64,000 bases of DNA from Nemophila menziesii (GCA_029959085.1 JARWIR010000179.1:186001-250000); one strand, 5' to 3'. Counted from the first letter of the stretch, positions 1 to 11,531 are shown. Notes: a model not told the origin generated them from the letters alone. Numbers and translations: made by a program.

Positions 1-2340
1 CAGGAACGTTCCGAGAGTAGCATTCCTTGTATAATGCGGTCTGATAATACCTCTCGATATACTCTAAACGGTGAGCTGGATCTACCGATTTTTGCAAAAC
101 AGCGACGGCATGTGAACAAGGGAAACCGTGAAACTGCCAATCCCCACACGTGCACGAGCATCTATGAAGATCGACAACATGAGAAGGGTCCGAAACAACT
201 TGATACAGTTGTCCTGATTGACGACAAACTGTCCAAGAACGAGATTTGTTAAAATGTTGTTTGTAGACATGCTCCGCCTCGGGTACAAGTGTTGTGCTCC
301 ACTTCGAAGACTCTAAAAGCCTTTCTGAAAAGATACGCATTACCCAAATCCGGATTTGACCGATTAGCTCCATAATTGGTAGTTGGTCCCACTGCTCACG
401 CTTCAATCTCGAGTTCACTGATTCGGCAGCGTTTGAAGTCATCTCCCCGTAACGCTTGCCCTGGAAAAAAGCATTGGAAAAGTTTTCTTTGGGCAAATTA
501 TCCATGAAAGTACGACCAACGGCTTTCCCTTCACGGATGAAAACTTCAAAAGCTATGTCGAATTCTGCAGCGTTTGGAGCATGGGCTACCCTGTTTAACA
601 AAGTAATCATAGCCTCCCTGTATGGACCCAAGCCTCTACCTTTTATCGAGTCCCGAAGATTGTTTCTCAAATGAAACAAACAGAAAGAATGAAAACCATC
701 GGGAAACACTTCCCTCACGGATGTTATGATACCTTGAAAACGGTCCGAGATGAACGTGATTCGACGATCGTCGACCAAAGGTCTAAGAAACCTCAAAAAA
801 AAATTCCAGTTTATGGTGTCCTCGCCTCGGACCACTGCAAATGCAACGGGGAAAATACCTTCATTGGGATAATCAAACAAAACACAATCAAAATCACAAA
901 AAAAATAAAAAAGAAGAAAAAGGACACAGAAAAATTCAAGAAAAGGAACACAAAAGAAATTAAATTCCATGTTTCAAAACATGGAATTCCATGTTTTGTG
1001 CAGTTTAAAAACATGGAATTCCATGTTAGTACAGCTAGCATAACATGAAAGCTCTAGGATTTAATTTCTGCATTAAACATGGAATTCCATGTTTGGGAAC
1101 TGTATTAAACATGGAATTCCATGTTTAATACAGTTTCTAACATGGAATTCCATGTTTAATACAGTTTCTAACATGGAATTCCATGTTTAATACCCAAACA
1201 AACTCTGAAAAACAGGGGGAAACAGAGAAGGAATCAAAGTTAACTAACCTTTGTTGGCGTCCTTTGCAGTTGCAACTAGAAGATGTCCCTTATACTTGGA
1301 GTTCAAATGTGTACCGTCTATAAAAAGCATTGGACGGCAAGATTTAAAACCGTAAATACAACCACCAAATGCAACAAAGCATCGCTCAAATGTGGAAGTG
1401 ACTGGATCATACTCGTAATGAACTTGTGTGGATGGATCCGCTGATTTCAACTTATCTAAATAAGATCGTAATCGATGAAACGAAGAAGACAAGTCGCCAT
1501 GAACTTCGTCCTTGGCTTTTTTTAGACTATGATGAGCAATCGCGTAAGATATATCGAATCCGTAATTGAATTTCAAATCCCTGATAATATCTTTCGGAAC
1601 TATATCAGGCTTAGCCCTAACGTCTTCAACAACCAAATCAGAAATCACGTTACAATTAATAACCTTGCTAATCGTAGACTTCATAACCGCACCACAGTTG
1701 TGCTCGTTTATTAACGTATGTATGTAGAAAAAGCCGTTGCTACGTTCACGAGAGGCGTAAACTTTCCAAGGACATCCGTTGGTTTTGAAACCTTTGCAAT
1801 GAACCGAGCATTTATACATGTAATTCTGAGTAAAGTAATACGTAAAACCTACTTCGCTCGCAAATTTGGCAAGGGCATTATGAAATTCAGCAACTCCCCC
1901 ATAAAAGCATTGACCTACGTGACTTATTAGTTGACTCCAATGGTTGCTTTTCAGAACCAAGTCTTTATGAGCACCAAAGGTATGCTCCTTTGGATCGTGG
2001 AAAGAAATGACCTTTTTAGAAGAAGAAGAAGAATCCAGAACGGTGATAGCCGAGCAAGAAGTAGACTGAGAGACATCGTTTTCACGATCGTCCGTAACAT
2101 AAATATCCATACGTTGCAAAGTAGTCTCGCTAACCAAAAATTGCATGTTGGAAAAGTCTTCTTCGCTCTTCAACTAATAGTTGGTGTCATCTCCCACTGA
2201 ATATACTAGATGCGTGGAACTCAAAACAAGGGAAGGCCATTTAGACAACACGTAATCGAAAACAGAATCGAGAGTCGGGAAAAGATCAAACGAACGCATA
2301 GAACGTTGAGAACCGTACCGAACTACAGCCATAACCATCT
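1..2340 (-). pseudogene. MULE (MuDR-type) transposase, 3' end beyond window
   Basis: Cut-and-paste transposase of a Mutator-like element, acting on the element's terminal repeats in the nucleus. Two exons read on the minus strand. Exon 2340-1249 holds the N-terminal region, a FLYWCH/WRKY-like zinc-binding part (CSVHCKGF...CPWKVY...HNC) and the start of the MULE domain with FIDGTHL, the first catalytic Asp. A GT-AG intron (1248-859) follows and the frame resumes in phase as GIFPVAFAVV. The exon 858-1 carries ISDRFQGI (second Asp), AAESVNSRL (candidate Glu region) and a SWIM zinc finger (CSCTCGDWQFHGFPCSH). The frame leaves the window open. A possible first acceptor, TTTATGCAG, lies just before an ATG near 2340. 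One in-frame TAG at 2174-2176 splits an otherwise open frame, so the gene is probably dead unless the stop is read through or spliced out. Family assignment is firm; the exact start is not. Confidence 0.9.
964..1187. repeat. Array of 18-bp palindrome in MULE intron
   Basis: At least four full copies of the perfect palindrome AACATGGAATTCCATGTT (for example 978-995 and 1170-1187), plus partial copies, lie inside the intron between the two transposase exons. Copies are separated by short linkers such as ACAGTTT and AATAC. The same palindrome recurs upstream at about 2434-2635. Each copy contains an EcoRI site and could fold into a hairpin in single-stranded RNA or DNA. Confidence 0.93.
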
Positions 2341-2433
2341 GCATAAAACAATTCATGACATAAGTACTAGAATACAGTAAAACAAACAAAGGAAGAACCA
2401 GAAAAAGGGGGGAAATTTCTGTGGAGTTGTAAA

Positions 2434-2635
2434 ATTCCATGTTTTAAACATGGAATTCCATGTTTCATGCAGTTTAACACTGTATCAAACATGGAATTCC
2501 ATGTTTAAAACATGGAATTCTAGACTGTACAAATCTCTTCACAGAATTCCATGTTTTAAACATGGAATTCCATGTTTCCTACAGTTTCATACTGTACAAA
2601 ACATGGAATTCCATGTTTAAAACATGGAATTCTGC
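2434..2635. repeat. Second array of the same palindrome, 5' side of MULE gene
   Basis: Several full and broken copies of AACATGGAATTCCATGTT, often as overlapping half-palindromes, directly upstream of the putative acceptor near 2340. This probably lies in the first intron of the transposase gene. Linkers again carry ACTGTA/ACAGTTT, matching the array at 964-1187. Confidence 0.92.
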
Positions 2636-3096
2636 AACTGCATAAACCTGTTAACAGAATTACAACTCAAACACACAATATACTGCGAGTAAAACAGTTT
2701 AAACACAGAATTTAGCTGTATAGAAGCAACAAATGGACAAAGTGAAGAATTTAACACAGAATTTACAGAAAAGTAAGCAAAAAATGAAGAAATGAAGAAT
2801 GTAAAAACATTTTCATAACAAAAAGAGCTTAAACACAACAATTTGCTAATATCAAAGCAAAATATGAACAAAACTAAGAATATAAACACAAAATCAACAC
2901 AAAACAAGCAATTCGAAAAGAAAAAGCTTCAAAACAGTCTAATTGGTAAAAGTTGTAAAATGTGAATGAAAATGCTTTAAAAACAGATAATACATACACA
3001 TTTATACGTATATATATATAAACTAAAACCTGCAAATCAGCAAAACAACAAAAATGAAATCAAAAATTCAAAAAAAAAAGAGAAGATAAAACAGAG

Positions 3097-3132
<36 letters not shown>

Positions 3133-3524
3133 ATGGGAGGTAGAGGAGATGTTAGATTACCTTTTGGAGAAGAAGAAACAATCGACTAATGTTTGTGAGT
3201 TAGATTGGTGAGTGTGATTGAGATGCGTGAGCTTGAGTTTCTTAGCTTAGCAATGGAGAATCGGTTAGAGGAGAGAGAAAGTGAGAGAGAGAAAGTGAGA
3301 GAGAGAATCTATGTGTGAGTGTGTGATAATAATTAGGGAATTAATTACCTAGTTTATAATATAAGTAGTATTTATATGGGGTAAAAAGGGAAAAGAAATA
3401 ATTAAGGGGAGTTTTTCTCTAATTACTTAATTAAGAAGGCATTTATCTCTAAATAAAAAAGTTAGAGGCTTAAAAAAATTAGTAGCCTCATTAAGGAGGC
3501 ATTTTTCTCCAATTACCCCTAAAA
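2636..3524 (-). promoter_or_regulatory. MULE 5' region, GA microsatellite and likely right terminal repeat
   Basis: AT-rich sequence without a supported gene. A pure GA tract lies at about 3099-3131 and more GAGAGAAAGTGAGAG sequence follows to about 3305, reading as a CT-rich leader on the minus strand. The last 150 bases read inward on the minus strand as GGGGTAATTGGAGAAAAATG and then a related motif, AGAGATAAATGCC. This resembles a MULE terminal repeat ending where block A begins at 3525. The other end is outside the window, so the repeat cannot be paired. Confidence 0.45.
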
Positions 3525-4298
3525 ACTATTACAACTTGAAAACATTTATAAACATTTATAAATAATTTTTAAATTTGATGAACATGAACTTTTAGATATT
3601 TGAATAATATATTTATTATAGCATATATCTTTGTGGATAGATCCATTTCTAAATCAAATAAATAAAGACATTAAAGCAATATTAATATAGAAAACATTAA
3701 CAAAACAATAAGACGTATTTATTAATTTAAAGTAAATAAAATGCAAATTAATATCTATTCAAAACATAATATTTTGATAGTGAATAAATTATTTACAAAA
3801 CAAAGAAAAAAAGGAATTATAATAAAATTTAGCCTATCCATATTTTATTATTTGAAATGGTATGATCAACGATTTGAAATGCAAGTTTAATATAAAATCT
3901 TGTCTAAAAGATAGCTCAGGATGAAACATAAAACAATATGAAAGGGAGGACGAATGTTGAAAGAGGTAGATTAAAATAGGAGAAAAGCAAGGATAGGGAG
4001 GAGGAAGCACAAGACTTTTCTGAAATGGGTTAGCCTAAATACATATTAAAGTTAAAAGAAATAAAATGGTGTGTACTGTGTACCAATATATAAAGGAGCG
4101 GCGGTTAGAGTTTTCTGACAGAATAGATGATGAGGAGATATGTATGTAAGACTAAAATAATTTTAAAATGAGAAAAAACACTATTTGTAAACTATTTTAG
4201 AATATCTTTTGCAAAGAACAAATGATTTTAATATTTTGTGCCAAACTAGATTTCTTTTTGATTTGCACAGTCTATTTTTTCAACAATGATCTTTATTA
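3525..4298. repeat. Block A, part 1: copy of the dsRBD-gene upstream flank
   Basis: Matches 43,310-43,781 and then 52,886-53,235 nearly end to end with scattered substitutions. The first part also resembles 29,560-29,770. It runs across the CACTA insertion point without interruption: 3950-3972 aligns without gaps to the joined flanks of the CACTA element. No coding frame was recognised. It is inferred to be the upstream flank of a third dsRBD-type unit whose gene would lie left of the MULE. Confidence 0.8.
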
Positions 4299-5632
4299 AG
4301 GGTGAATTATATATAGGGTTTTAGAGACAAACTTTCTTCTATATAGAGTATAGTCTAGAAAGCTGTTCTTCTTAGAGACCTCATTTTTTACAATTGTCTT
4401 TCATACCCTTACTAACACTAAAAGACAAAGAAAGTGTGATGTCACTGTTTCTCTCTCCACTACCACAACCCACCTACCTCCGACCTCCGACCGCCGACCA
4501 CCGACCTCCAACCACCGACCTCCGACCACCAGTCACCGTTCACCGGAAAAAACATATAGTACTCTGAGAATTTGCTGAGTACTCCGAGAATTAAACGAAT
4601 TAAGCGAATATTCTAACGAATTAAACGAATACTCTATAAAAATAGTCGGAGTACTCTATGAAATAGTCGGAGTACTCTATGAAATAGTAGGAGTACTCTT
4701 TGAAATTAAATGAATACTCTATAAAATCAAAGTGTATTTAAAACCATTTTATTCATTTCATTCAAACTATAAACAATTTACAAAAGATAAATAAAAAAAA
4801 ACTAAACTAAATACAAAGTTGACCAGATCTGGTCAACAAAGGTGATAAAAAAAAGGAGAACAAGTTTTTCTTTTTGCCGGAGATCTCGAGCGGTGGTTTT
4901 GGCCGATGTGTGGTTTTGTCCGATCTGAAAACCGAGCACCACGAAGAACAGCAGCCATGGTGAAGCCTCTGTTCGTGTTGCAGGTGGTGTTTCTTTTCTC
5001 AGACGAGCTCGCTGCTGGTTCGAAGCTCAACTGTAGGACTTCATTTGTGCAGCAGATCGTGATTTCGTGCTGCTTCGCCGGAGGTTTGCTGCAGGTTTCT
5101 TTGCTTCCATGGATGTTCGAGGAAATCTGCTCGTCGGAGGTGTGGTGCAGCGACGGAGTGCAGCGCTGAGTCTTCTCCGGTTCCGCCTCAGTTTCTGCAA
5201 CTCAGATCAAGGCTTCTTCTCCGGTGATAAGCTGGAGAATGTGGTGGTGGTGGTGCTTGTTGGAGAAGCTAGACGGAAAAACCCATAAGGGGGAGGGAAG
5301 GAGGACGGAGGAGGGCAGAGGGAGGAGGGCGAAGCCATTGTAGTAGCAGATTCGCTGGAGGAGTGTAGCAGTGGTGGTTTTGGAGCTACTCACGTCGGAG
5401 GGGGGGAATGGGGAGGAGAGGGAGGTGAGAGAAACTGGATCTGAAAATATAATTTGTGGTTTCTAAATTAATATATATATAAGTCTAAAAAACATTTGAG
5501 GGTAGTAAGGTAATAGGGATTTTGGGGTTCATGTGTTAAAATCTTTTTGAGGTCTTTAGTAAGAAGAGACTCTAAGAGGGGTTGCTATTTCGAAGAGGGG
5601 GGTATGTTCAAGACCCTAAGTGGCATTTTCTC
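4299..5632. mobile_element. 1.33-kb non-autonomous MULE-like insertion
   Basis: Block B lacks this stretch: its sequence passes directly from CAATGATCTTTACTA to ATCATTCGCGATG (about 53,220-53,248). In block A the insertion is flanked by CTTTATTA (4291-4298 and 5633-5640), or 9 bp with one mismatch, as expected for MULEs. The ends are degenerate inverted repeats: both reach AGGGTYTTRGA about 16 bases in and TTCTTCTTA...AGACCTCA at about 75-95 bases. The interior is GC-richer, with CCGACC repeats (4480-4535), a threefold repeat of about 22 bp containing GGAGTACTCTATGAAATAGT (4648-4706), and a compositionally gene-like stretch (4880-5420). No protein was recognised. Pack-MULE is a possibility, not a demonstration. 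Confidence 0.65.
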
Positions 5633-5640
5633 CTTTATTA

Positions 5641-6512
5641 ATCGTTCGCGATGTTTTCTTGTCGCAAATGGATCATTGACAATATTCGTCAACAATAACC
5701 TATCATTAGCGACGGAACCAATTGGTCTTTTCTTTTGGGCAATTTAAAAAAATAGATTTATTTTTAAACCATTATTTTCTTTTTGAATTTTTTTCGTGGT
5801 TTTTTTTTGTATCCATCAATTTTACTAACCATAATTATATAAAATGAATAAAATATACAAAACGGTAAAGATACGTTTTAGATTGATAAAATGAAAAGTA
5901 AGATGAAAATTAAACAATACATGGAGAATATTAAACATAGAGTTTATAGAGATCGTTGATAGAAAACCGAGTATGTAGGAGATAAAACTAATCGTCGGAG
6001 AGGTTTATATCATCTTCATCTTCGACTTCGAGTCATCGTCGACTAGGACAAACCAAATGATAACTTGAAGGAGTTGGAACATGATTGGGAGGTATGGTGG
6101 GATCGAAAGTCAAAAGTCCCTCGACTACGCTCATCTGATTAACCTAGGCAATTTCTCCACTCATTATCATTTAATCGAGTGTATAAGTGGGGTTGGTGGT
6201 AGCTTTCGAACTCTTGGATCGGCCCTTAGGAAATTATGGTTGTTGGCCCTTTGAAATCAGATATTTATTGATTTCCACCAATTTCGTTAATATACCATAA
6301 CATCTCAGGTGGTGTGGATGACTCAGCAACCCTCAGACGTTTAACCTTCTGAAGGGTTCCAACACCAGTCACCCAGCTCTGCGAAGTCAGTCCCATCCAT
6401 TTTCTTGCGACACCCATCACTGTTTTGGCGTGATCCTTCTGCGTCAAAGAAGGAGGATAAAGATGTCAACGTCTCCAACTGTGTCTGTGACTACCAGACT
6501 CATGCACGCATT
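5641..6512. repeat. Block A, part 2
   Basis: Aligns with 53,236-54,107 of block B. It starts with TCGCGATG...TTGTCGC and ATTAGCGACGG motifs that resemble the CACTA subterminal motif and may be a remnant of an older element. On the minus strand, 6447-6265 holds a 60-codon open stretch that includes KWMGLTSQSW and QKVKRLRVAESS. The block B copy keeps much of this peptide but has stops, so it looks like a gene relic of unknown identity. Confidence 0.6.
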
Positions 6513-8083
6513 TCATGTCTCCCTATTTATTCTAAATATTATCCCTTAGGAGACATCATTTTAGGTGAATATTTGACATATTTTATAGACTTTTATGCTT
6601 ATTTCGTCATATTACACTTTCTCCCTTTGGATTTAGACTATTTGCATTTTTATAGCTTTTGTGCGTTAATTTGTTTGTTTCTAGTATAAAGTTCTTAGGT
6701 TCATGGATTCTATGGAGAACCAATACAAAGAAGAGAAGTGATAATTAAAGTCTTAGATCAAGTGGAGGAGCTAAAGGCAAGAAAATAATTACCGAAGAAT
6801 TGACTAGAGGAGTTGCAAAAGGCTGTTACTACTTGTTGTTTTTGGGCCACTTAGGAGCGGATTCAGCCTTTAGGGCCGTGAAATAGGTTTTATTCCTTAT
6901 TGAGTTAGGAAGATTTTTCAACTGGAATAAGTCCATTTGTAGTTGATATGAAAATGTTACAGCCGTTTTACTAAGGGTTGTACACCAGTTACGGGAATTA
7001 AAGAAGAAGATGTGTTTGGGGTTTTTTTATAAATTTGACCTAATGCTCTTAACCTAAGCCCTAGTCCGAGATTACTAGTATAAATAGACCCTTTAGTCTC
7101 TTTTTTACACACACTTCAGAGAATTATATCAGAGGCTTCATATTTTCACGTCAGAACAAGAAGGCTAGGCAGAAGCTCGAGCTGGAGGAATTATATTCTT
7201 CCAACAACAGCCAACCAAACCTTTAGGTTATCTATTTCTTTTCTGTAATTGAATTATGTCTTATTTTTCTATTATTTCATTATTTAATTTTATTATGAGC
7301 TAACCTTTCATATACTTGAAAATCGCAATTAAGGGATGCACCCTAATTAATTTATTATATATTTAGAATTTGGGATTTTTACAATTTAAATTGAATTGAG
7401 TCTTATATATTGGATATTACTTTGTTTTCATTACTATTTCTTTTCGGTACAACTAGAAATAACTTTTAGTTTTTGGGCTATTCACTTTAGTGGCAAAAGT
7501 GATCATCCGAGAGGGGGGGTTTAAATACAGACTTAAGTAATACCCGTGTAATGTTCGTTATTGACCGACAGGCTTAACTAATTACATAGCCAAAGAGGTA
7601 AACACTTCACACCCAAAGAGGATATTCTCTCACATAGGGGTTTATAGTACTTTAGAATAGCTCCTAGGTTCACCCGAAAGGGGGCTAGGAGACATTATAG
7701 TCCCGACTAATATAATAATACCAATTCTACCCTTAAACAAAACATTGATTATGTTAATTAGGTGGATTCCTTGCGAGATTCAAGTACGTCTCTCATTTCT
7801 GAAGTTAGTCCTTTTACTTGCATTATTTGTTTTCAATTATTTATTTTAATCAGTCTTTATTTTATCGCATCCTATAGTTTTGAGAAAACCAAACAAAAAT
7901 CATATTATTTACTTTTCTGTCAAGCAATTATTTTTACTATCTGATTAATACTTGAGTTGTACCTAATCCGTCCTTGAGAACGAAACCCGATTTATCGAAG
8001 TATTACTTGGACAATCGTGCACTTGCGGTATTGTGGTTCCTTTATTTTAAGTACTTAATTTTATAACACCCCAAGACCCACCA
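6513..8083 (+). mobile_element. Solo LTR of Athila-like family (block A)
   Basis: A 1571-bp LTR that starts TCATGTCTCCC (TGATGTCTCCC in sister copies) and ends GACCCACCA. It is not followed by a primer-binding site; unrelated sequence begins at 8084. The left boundary lies at the same host position as the LTR at 54,108, so both descend from one insertion. Flanks are GCATT and GGATC here, and the left flank in block B is GCATC, so the original 5-bp duplication was probably G-ATC-like. A TATA-type promoter element (GTATAAATAGACCC) lies near 7077. Confidence 0.8.
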
Positions 8084-9402
8084 GGATCATGACTCCTAAT
8101 TAGGTCAGTTAAAAGAAACATCTACATAGCTATTATTAAAACATCAAATAAGATAGAAACAATTGAAATTATATTAATGAATCCCTTACATCGTATTTTT
8201 CATAACGGTCCATCCTCCACGTATTTGCATGCTCGTCATACTCAAACCTTCTTAAATAATTCAACTATAGGAAGAAGCGGAACCTCCACGTCATCTCCTT
8301 CAATGGTTTAGTAATCACATGTGGGCTCTTCTCCCCATACAGTTTATTTCAATTGTCCAATTATTAACATCGTTATCAATAAAATTATTATATTCAATAA
8401 AATATTTATTTCAAATATTTGTAAAATCCAATTTTAACAAATTCTGAAGATCTTTCACGTTAATGGTAGAAGCATCTATTTTATCAAAAATACTTAATCA
8501 TTAATCATGAATGGTTAAAGCTCCATCTAGAAGTTATATAACTCATTTATAACACATAACGCACTACGAATTCCAGAGCAAAAATCCTTTCTCTTTCTTC
8601 CTTATTTTCTGAACAAGAACTACAAGCAAGTTCCATTTCTTAGTTTGTGATTGCTCAAAAACTTAGATCGTAGTGGTTATATCTTGGGAGACTATTGGTA
8701 GCAATCTGTTTAGTCGTCTGCCAGTACCAAATTTATTTTTTAGGGAGTGGTTTACCACTCCACTACAATCAGCTATGTATTTTTATATTTTTCTAGTAAA
8801 GTGTTCTTTACTTATATTTCTTGTCTTTAAGCTATTTCATTCTTTTATGTCATCATAATGTACAAGAATAATGTTGCAATTAATCCATTATTAGAGTAAA
8901 TAAACTGTATATTAGTATTGACATCCAAGATCATGTGGGGTGCTAACTGAAGTTGATATCATCTCTTATAGGGCATCGGGATCCTTGGTGTATGTGTTTT
9001 CAAATTGGAAGAACGTGTATGGTTACCTTGGTGTATGTGTCTTCAAACTGAACAACGTGTTTTTAACCTTAATGTATGTGCCTTCAAGTTGGAGCAACGT
9101 GGATGGTCATAATCTCATTGTATCAACAAGTTAAATAAAATATGTATCTCAATTGAATCGAAAATCCCCAAGTAGTACACACCTTCATATTAAATTTAGA
9201 ATTAAACTTTTTTTATTTTTAACTAAAATATGAAAAATATTAGAAATATAATCTTCTACTTTCATTTATCGTTGTCTAATATATGATTCAGTATATAGTA
9301 TTGCTTGTTTCGGCCTTATTGTACATCTCCCACAATAACATAGTCCGATAATATGGTGATATATGAATTCAGCAACAACTATGTAACAAACATATAATTT
9401 TA
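8084..9402. other. AT-rich stretch without supported gene
   Basis: No domain was recognised on either strand. The only clear structure is a degenerate direct repeat at about 8982-9110: three units of about 41-46 bp built on CCTTGGTGTATGTGTCTTCAA and AACGTG. The part 8084-8600 looks like decayed retroelement or flank sequence, but I cannot assign it. Confidence 0.4.
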
Positions 9403-9603
9403 AGATCAAAGTGGTCAGGTCCTTACATTGTGACCAAAGTTACACCTCATGGAGCGATTGAAATAGAACATCCACTCGAGAACCGTACATTCATGGTGAA
9501 CGGTCATCGATTAAAGGTATATCATGGTGGTGAAGACACCAATCGCTCAGACATCCCGGAGAGATCATGTATCTCTTCGAGGCTCCTTAGAAGCGTGAGG
9601 TAA
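9403..9603 (+). pseudogene. C-terminal end of Ty3/gypsy integrase (pol)
   Basis: A 66-residue open fragment ending in TAA. It begins RSKWSGPYIVTKVTPHGAIE and continues with the NRTFMVNGHRLKVYHG motif. This is the C-terminal integrase tail of plant gypsy elements, where RWSGPF...V..HGAVEI and FKVNGQRLKPY are diagnostic. Everything 5' of it (protease, reverse transcriptase, RNase H, integrase core) is missing; unrelated AT-rich sequence ends at about 9400. It marks the pol end of the Athila-like element that continues through the ORF at 10,605. Confidence 0.85.
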
Positions 9604-9824
9604 CCCGTCGAGCTTAACGACGTTAAACAAAAGTCAGTTTCTTGTATATTAGTTTAAGTATTTTGATTTTCGTAGTGTATAATAGATAGAATTCGTTAAT
9701 TTAGTGTTTATTATTAAGAAATGAGGAAGGGTAGTTGTTTTTTGATGATTTCAGGGGTAAAAGAGTCATGAGTTTGGGGTCGAAACGACGAGAAAACAAA
9801 AAAATTGGATTCAACAGCAGGCTT

Positions 9825-10211
9825 GACCGGCATGCCGGTCAAACGAGCTGAAGACCCCCAAACTCCCTAACTAGTGCGTCAGCTTTGACGCAAGACTTAG
9901 CGTCCACATTCGCGCCAGCGAGGCTTCGTCGGCATGCCGGTTAGGCACCGGCTAGCCGACCAACAAGGGGGAAAAGTTCTGACCACTGCGTCAGCTTTGA
10001 AGCAACACGTTGCGTCTGACGTTGCGCCAGCGACACGCGACCGGCATGCCGTTCAACCGCCGGCTAGCCGGTCAAGGATGTTGGAATTCTCTGACTACTA
10101 CGTCAGCATTGACGCAAGGTGGCTTGCGTCTGAGGTAAAAAAAATCGAATTTGGAAATTTATTTTTCGCCGCCATCGCGACCGGCATGCCGGTCAGCCGC
10201 CGGCTAGCCGG
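9825..10211 (+). repeat. GC-rich tandem repeat with two palindromes
   Basis: About three and a half units of roughly 110-140 bp. Each unit combines a GCGTCAGC..TGACGC motif, the palindrome GACCGGCATGCCGGTC (9825-9840; variants near 9930 and at 10,039; perfect again at 10,179-10,194) and the palindrome CCGGCTAGCCGG (variant near 9948; perfect at 10,060-10,071 and 10,200-10,211). It lies between the pol stop and the downstream ORF. Its GC content is far above that of the surroundings. Confidence 0.9.
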
Positions 10212-10604
10212 CGCGCTGTAGCGAGAGGCGGTTTTCAGCCTTTTAAACCTAATTTTTTACCTTCTTTTCCAAGACAACCTCTTATTCCGAATCCTAGCCT
10301 CCAGCCACTCCAAAAATCATCAACCAAGAGCTATAAAATCATCAAACCAAACCCTCTTTTATCACAAAAACACACAATCAACTCATATCTTCTCCAAAAC
10401 ACCATCAAATTCCCACTTTTTTTCTAAAATTTCTTTTTCCTAGCCTACAAATTAAACCCACTTCCTCCACAATTCTTCTTAATTAACCTTTACCCATCTC
10501 ATATTCCACCATATTCTTCAAGTTTTAAGCCTCAAAACATCAAAGTTCTAAGTTTTTCTCTAGCTTTATCACTATTTGAAGTTTTGAGTTTGGGGTGAAA
10601 AGAG

Positions 10605-11531
10605 ATGACTAACAAAACCGATTCCATGTGTAATTATCGAAGAAACATACCAAGAAACAGGAACAATGTTGGTGCTAGCCGAGAACAAGCAATTGAGATT
10701 CCGGATTCGCGTTCCAAAAAGACTGAACAAATCCCAGTTGCTCCGAAAAGGAAAGAAAATCCAAGCAAGGCTACCCCGAAAAAGAGTAGATTAATTGATG
10801 AACCAGAAAGTGAGGAAGAAAGTGAAGATGGGATTGAGGAAGAAAAAGAACAAGAAATTCCTGAAGAACCCGTTCAACAACAGAAACCTCCGCGTAGAAA
10901 GGTATGGGCTCAAAAGCCAAAGAGAGTTTTCGTTTCTTGGAATGATCAGGTTCGTGATAGAACTAATTATTTGAAGTTTGGTGAGGAGATGGATCTTCCT
11001 AAGGGTATTATGAATAATGCTTTTAAAGATTATGGTATTACTTGTGACAAGTTGGGTTGGAAAGAATTGAGAGAAAGGAAGCTTGAGTATATTCCTACCT
11101 TGGTGCGAGATTTTTATGAAGGTTTAGCCTTTTCAAAAAAAGCAGTCGTGGTTCACAAAAAGGTAGTTCCTTTCTCCATTGAGCTTATTCGAAAATCATT
11201 GAAATTACCCAACTTTACTGGACTATGCCCTTTCCAAGAATCCCTTAATGATCCTTCTTTCGATTATGAATCCCTTTGGGGGAAAATACTTGTTAATAGG
11301 GCTCCTCCAAAAAAGAAGATGCATACAGATCACGAGTTGGAAGCGAAAGTCAAGGTGTTGGAAGAGAACCAAGTGAAGATGATTGCTACTTTAGGTAACG
11401 TTACGAAAGAGCTGGAACTTATCCGAAACATGCTAATGGGGGTGAGCACCATTCAACACGCCACCTATGGTCTACTTACGAAGGATAAAGTCCATGTATG
11501 CAACACTGATGACCAGCCACGCGCTGGTTGA
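10605..11531 (+). CDS. Downstream ORF of Athila-like retrotransposon
   Basis: A 308-codon ORF placed after pol, where Athila elements carry their extra (env-like) frame. The N-terminal third is basic and then strongly acidic (EPESEEESEDGIEEEKEQEIPEE), so probably disordered. The middle region (VRDFYEGLAFSKKAVVVHKK, VPFSIELIRKSLKLPN) matches the pattern of the 'putative plant transposon protein' domain found in Athila-type ORFs. The C-terminus (DHELEAKVKVLEENQVKMIA...ELELIRNMLMG) is a likely coiled coil. I see no signal peptide or clear membrane segment, so there is no sequence support for an envelope function. The frame is uninterrupted although the rest of the element is badly broken. A leader of about 1 kb, including the palindromic repeat, separates it from pol. 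Confidence 0.7.
   Translation: MTNKTDSMCNYRRNIPRNRNNVGASREQAIEIPDSRSKKTEQIPVAPKRKENPSKATPKKSRLIDEPESEEESEDGIEEEKEQEIPEEPVQQQKPPRRKVWAQKPKRVFVSWNDQVRDRTNYLKFGEEMDLPKGIMNNAFKDYGITCDKLGWKELRERKLEYIPTLVRDFYEGLAFSKKAVVVHKKVVPFSIELIRKSLKLPNFTGLCPFQESLNDPSFDYESLWGKILVNRAPPKKKMHTDHELEAKVKVLEENQVKMIATLGNVTKELELIRNMLMGVSTIQHATYGLLTKDKVHVCNTDDQPRAG

Noticed and set aside
671..1048. 125-codon plus-strand ORF
   Set aside because: It overlaps the MULE exon and its palindromic intron on the opposite strand; its lysine-rich tail comes from A-rich intron sequence.
964..1187. CRISPR-like array
   Set aside because: The palindromic repeats are separated by short, near-identical linkers, not unique spacers, and lie in an intron of a plant transposase gene.
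3099..3131. GA microsatellite as a functional element
   Set aside because: Simple GA tracts also occur at 42,942-42,971 and are common in plant leaders; noted as part of leader regions only.
4906..5288. Overlapping plus-strand ORFs of 73-87 codons
   Set aside because: No domain, in two competing frames, within a non-autonomous MULE-like insertion. Kept only as a possible captured-gene region.
10605..11531. Envelope protein
   Set aside because: The position is that of the Athila env-like frame, but no signal peptide or membrane segment is visible; called only as a downstream ORF.
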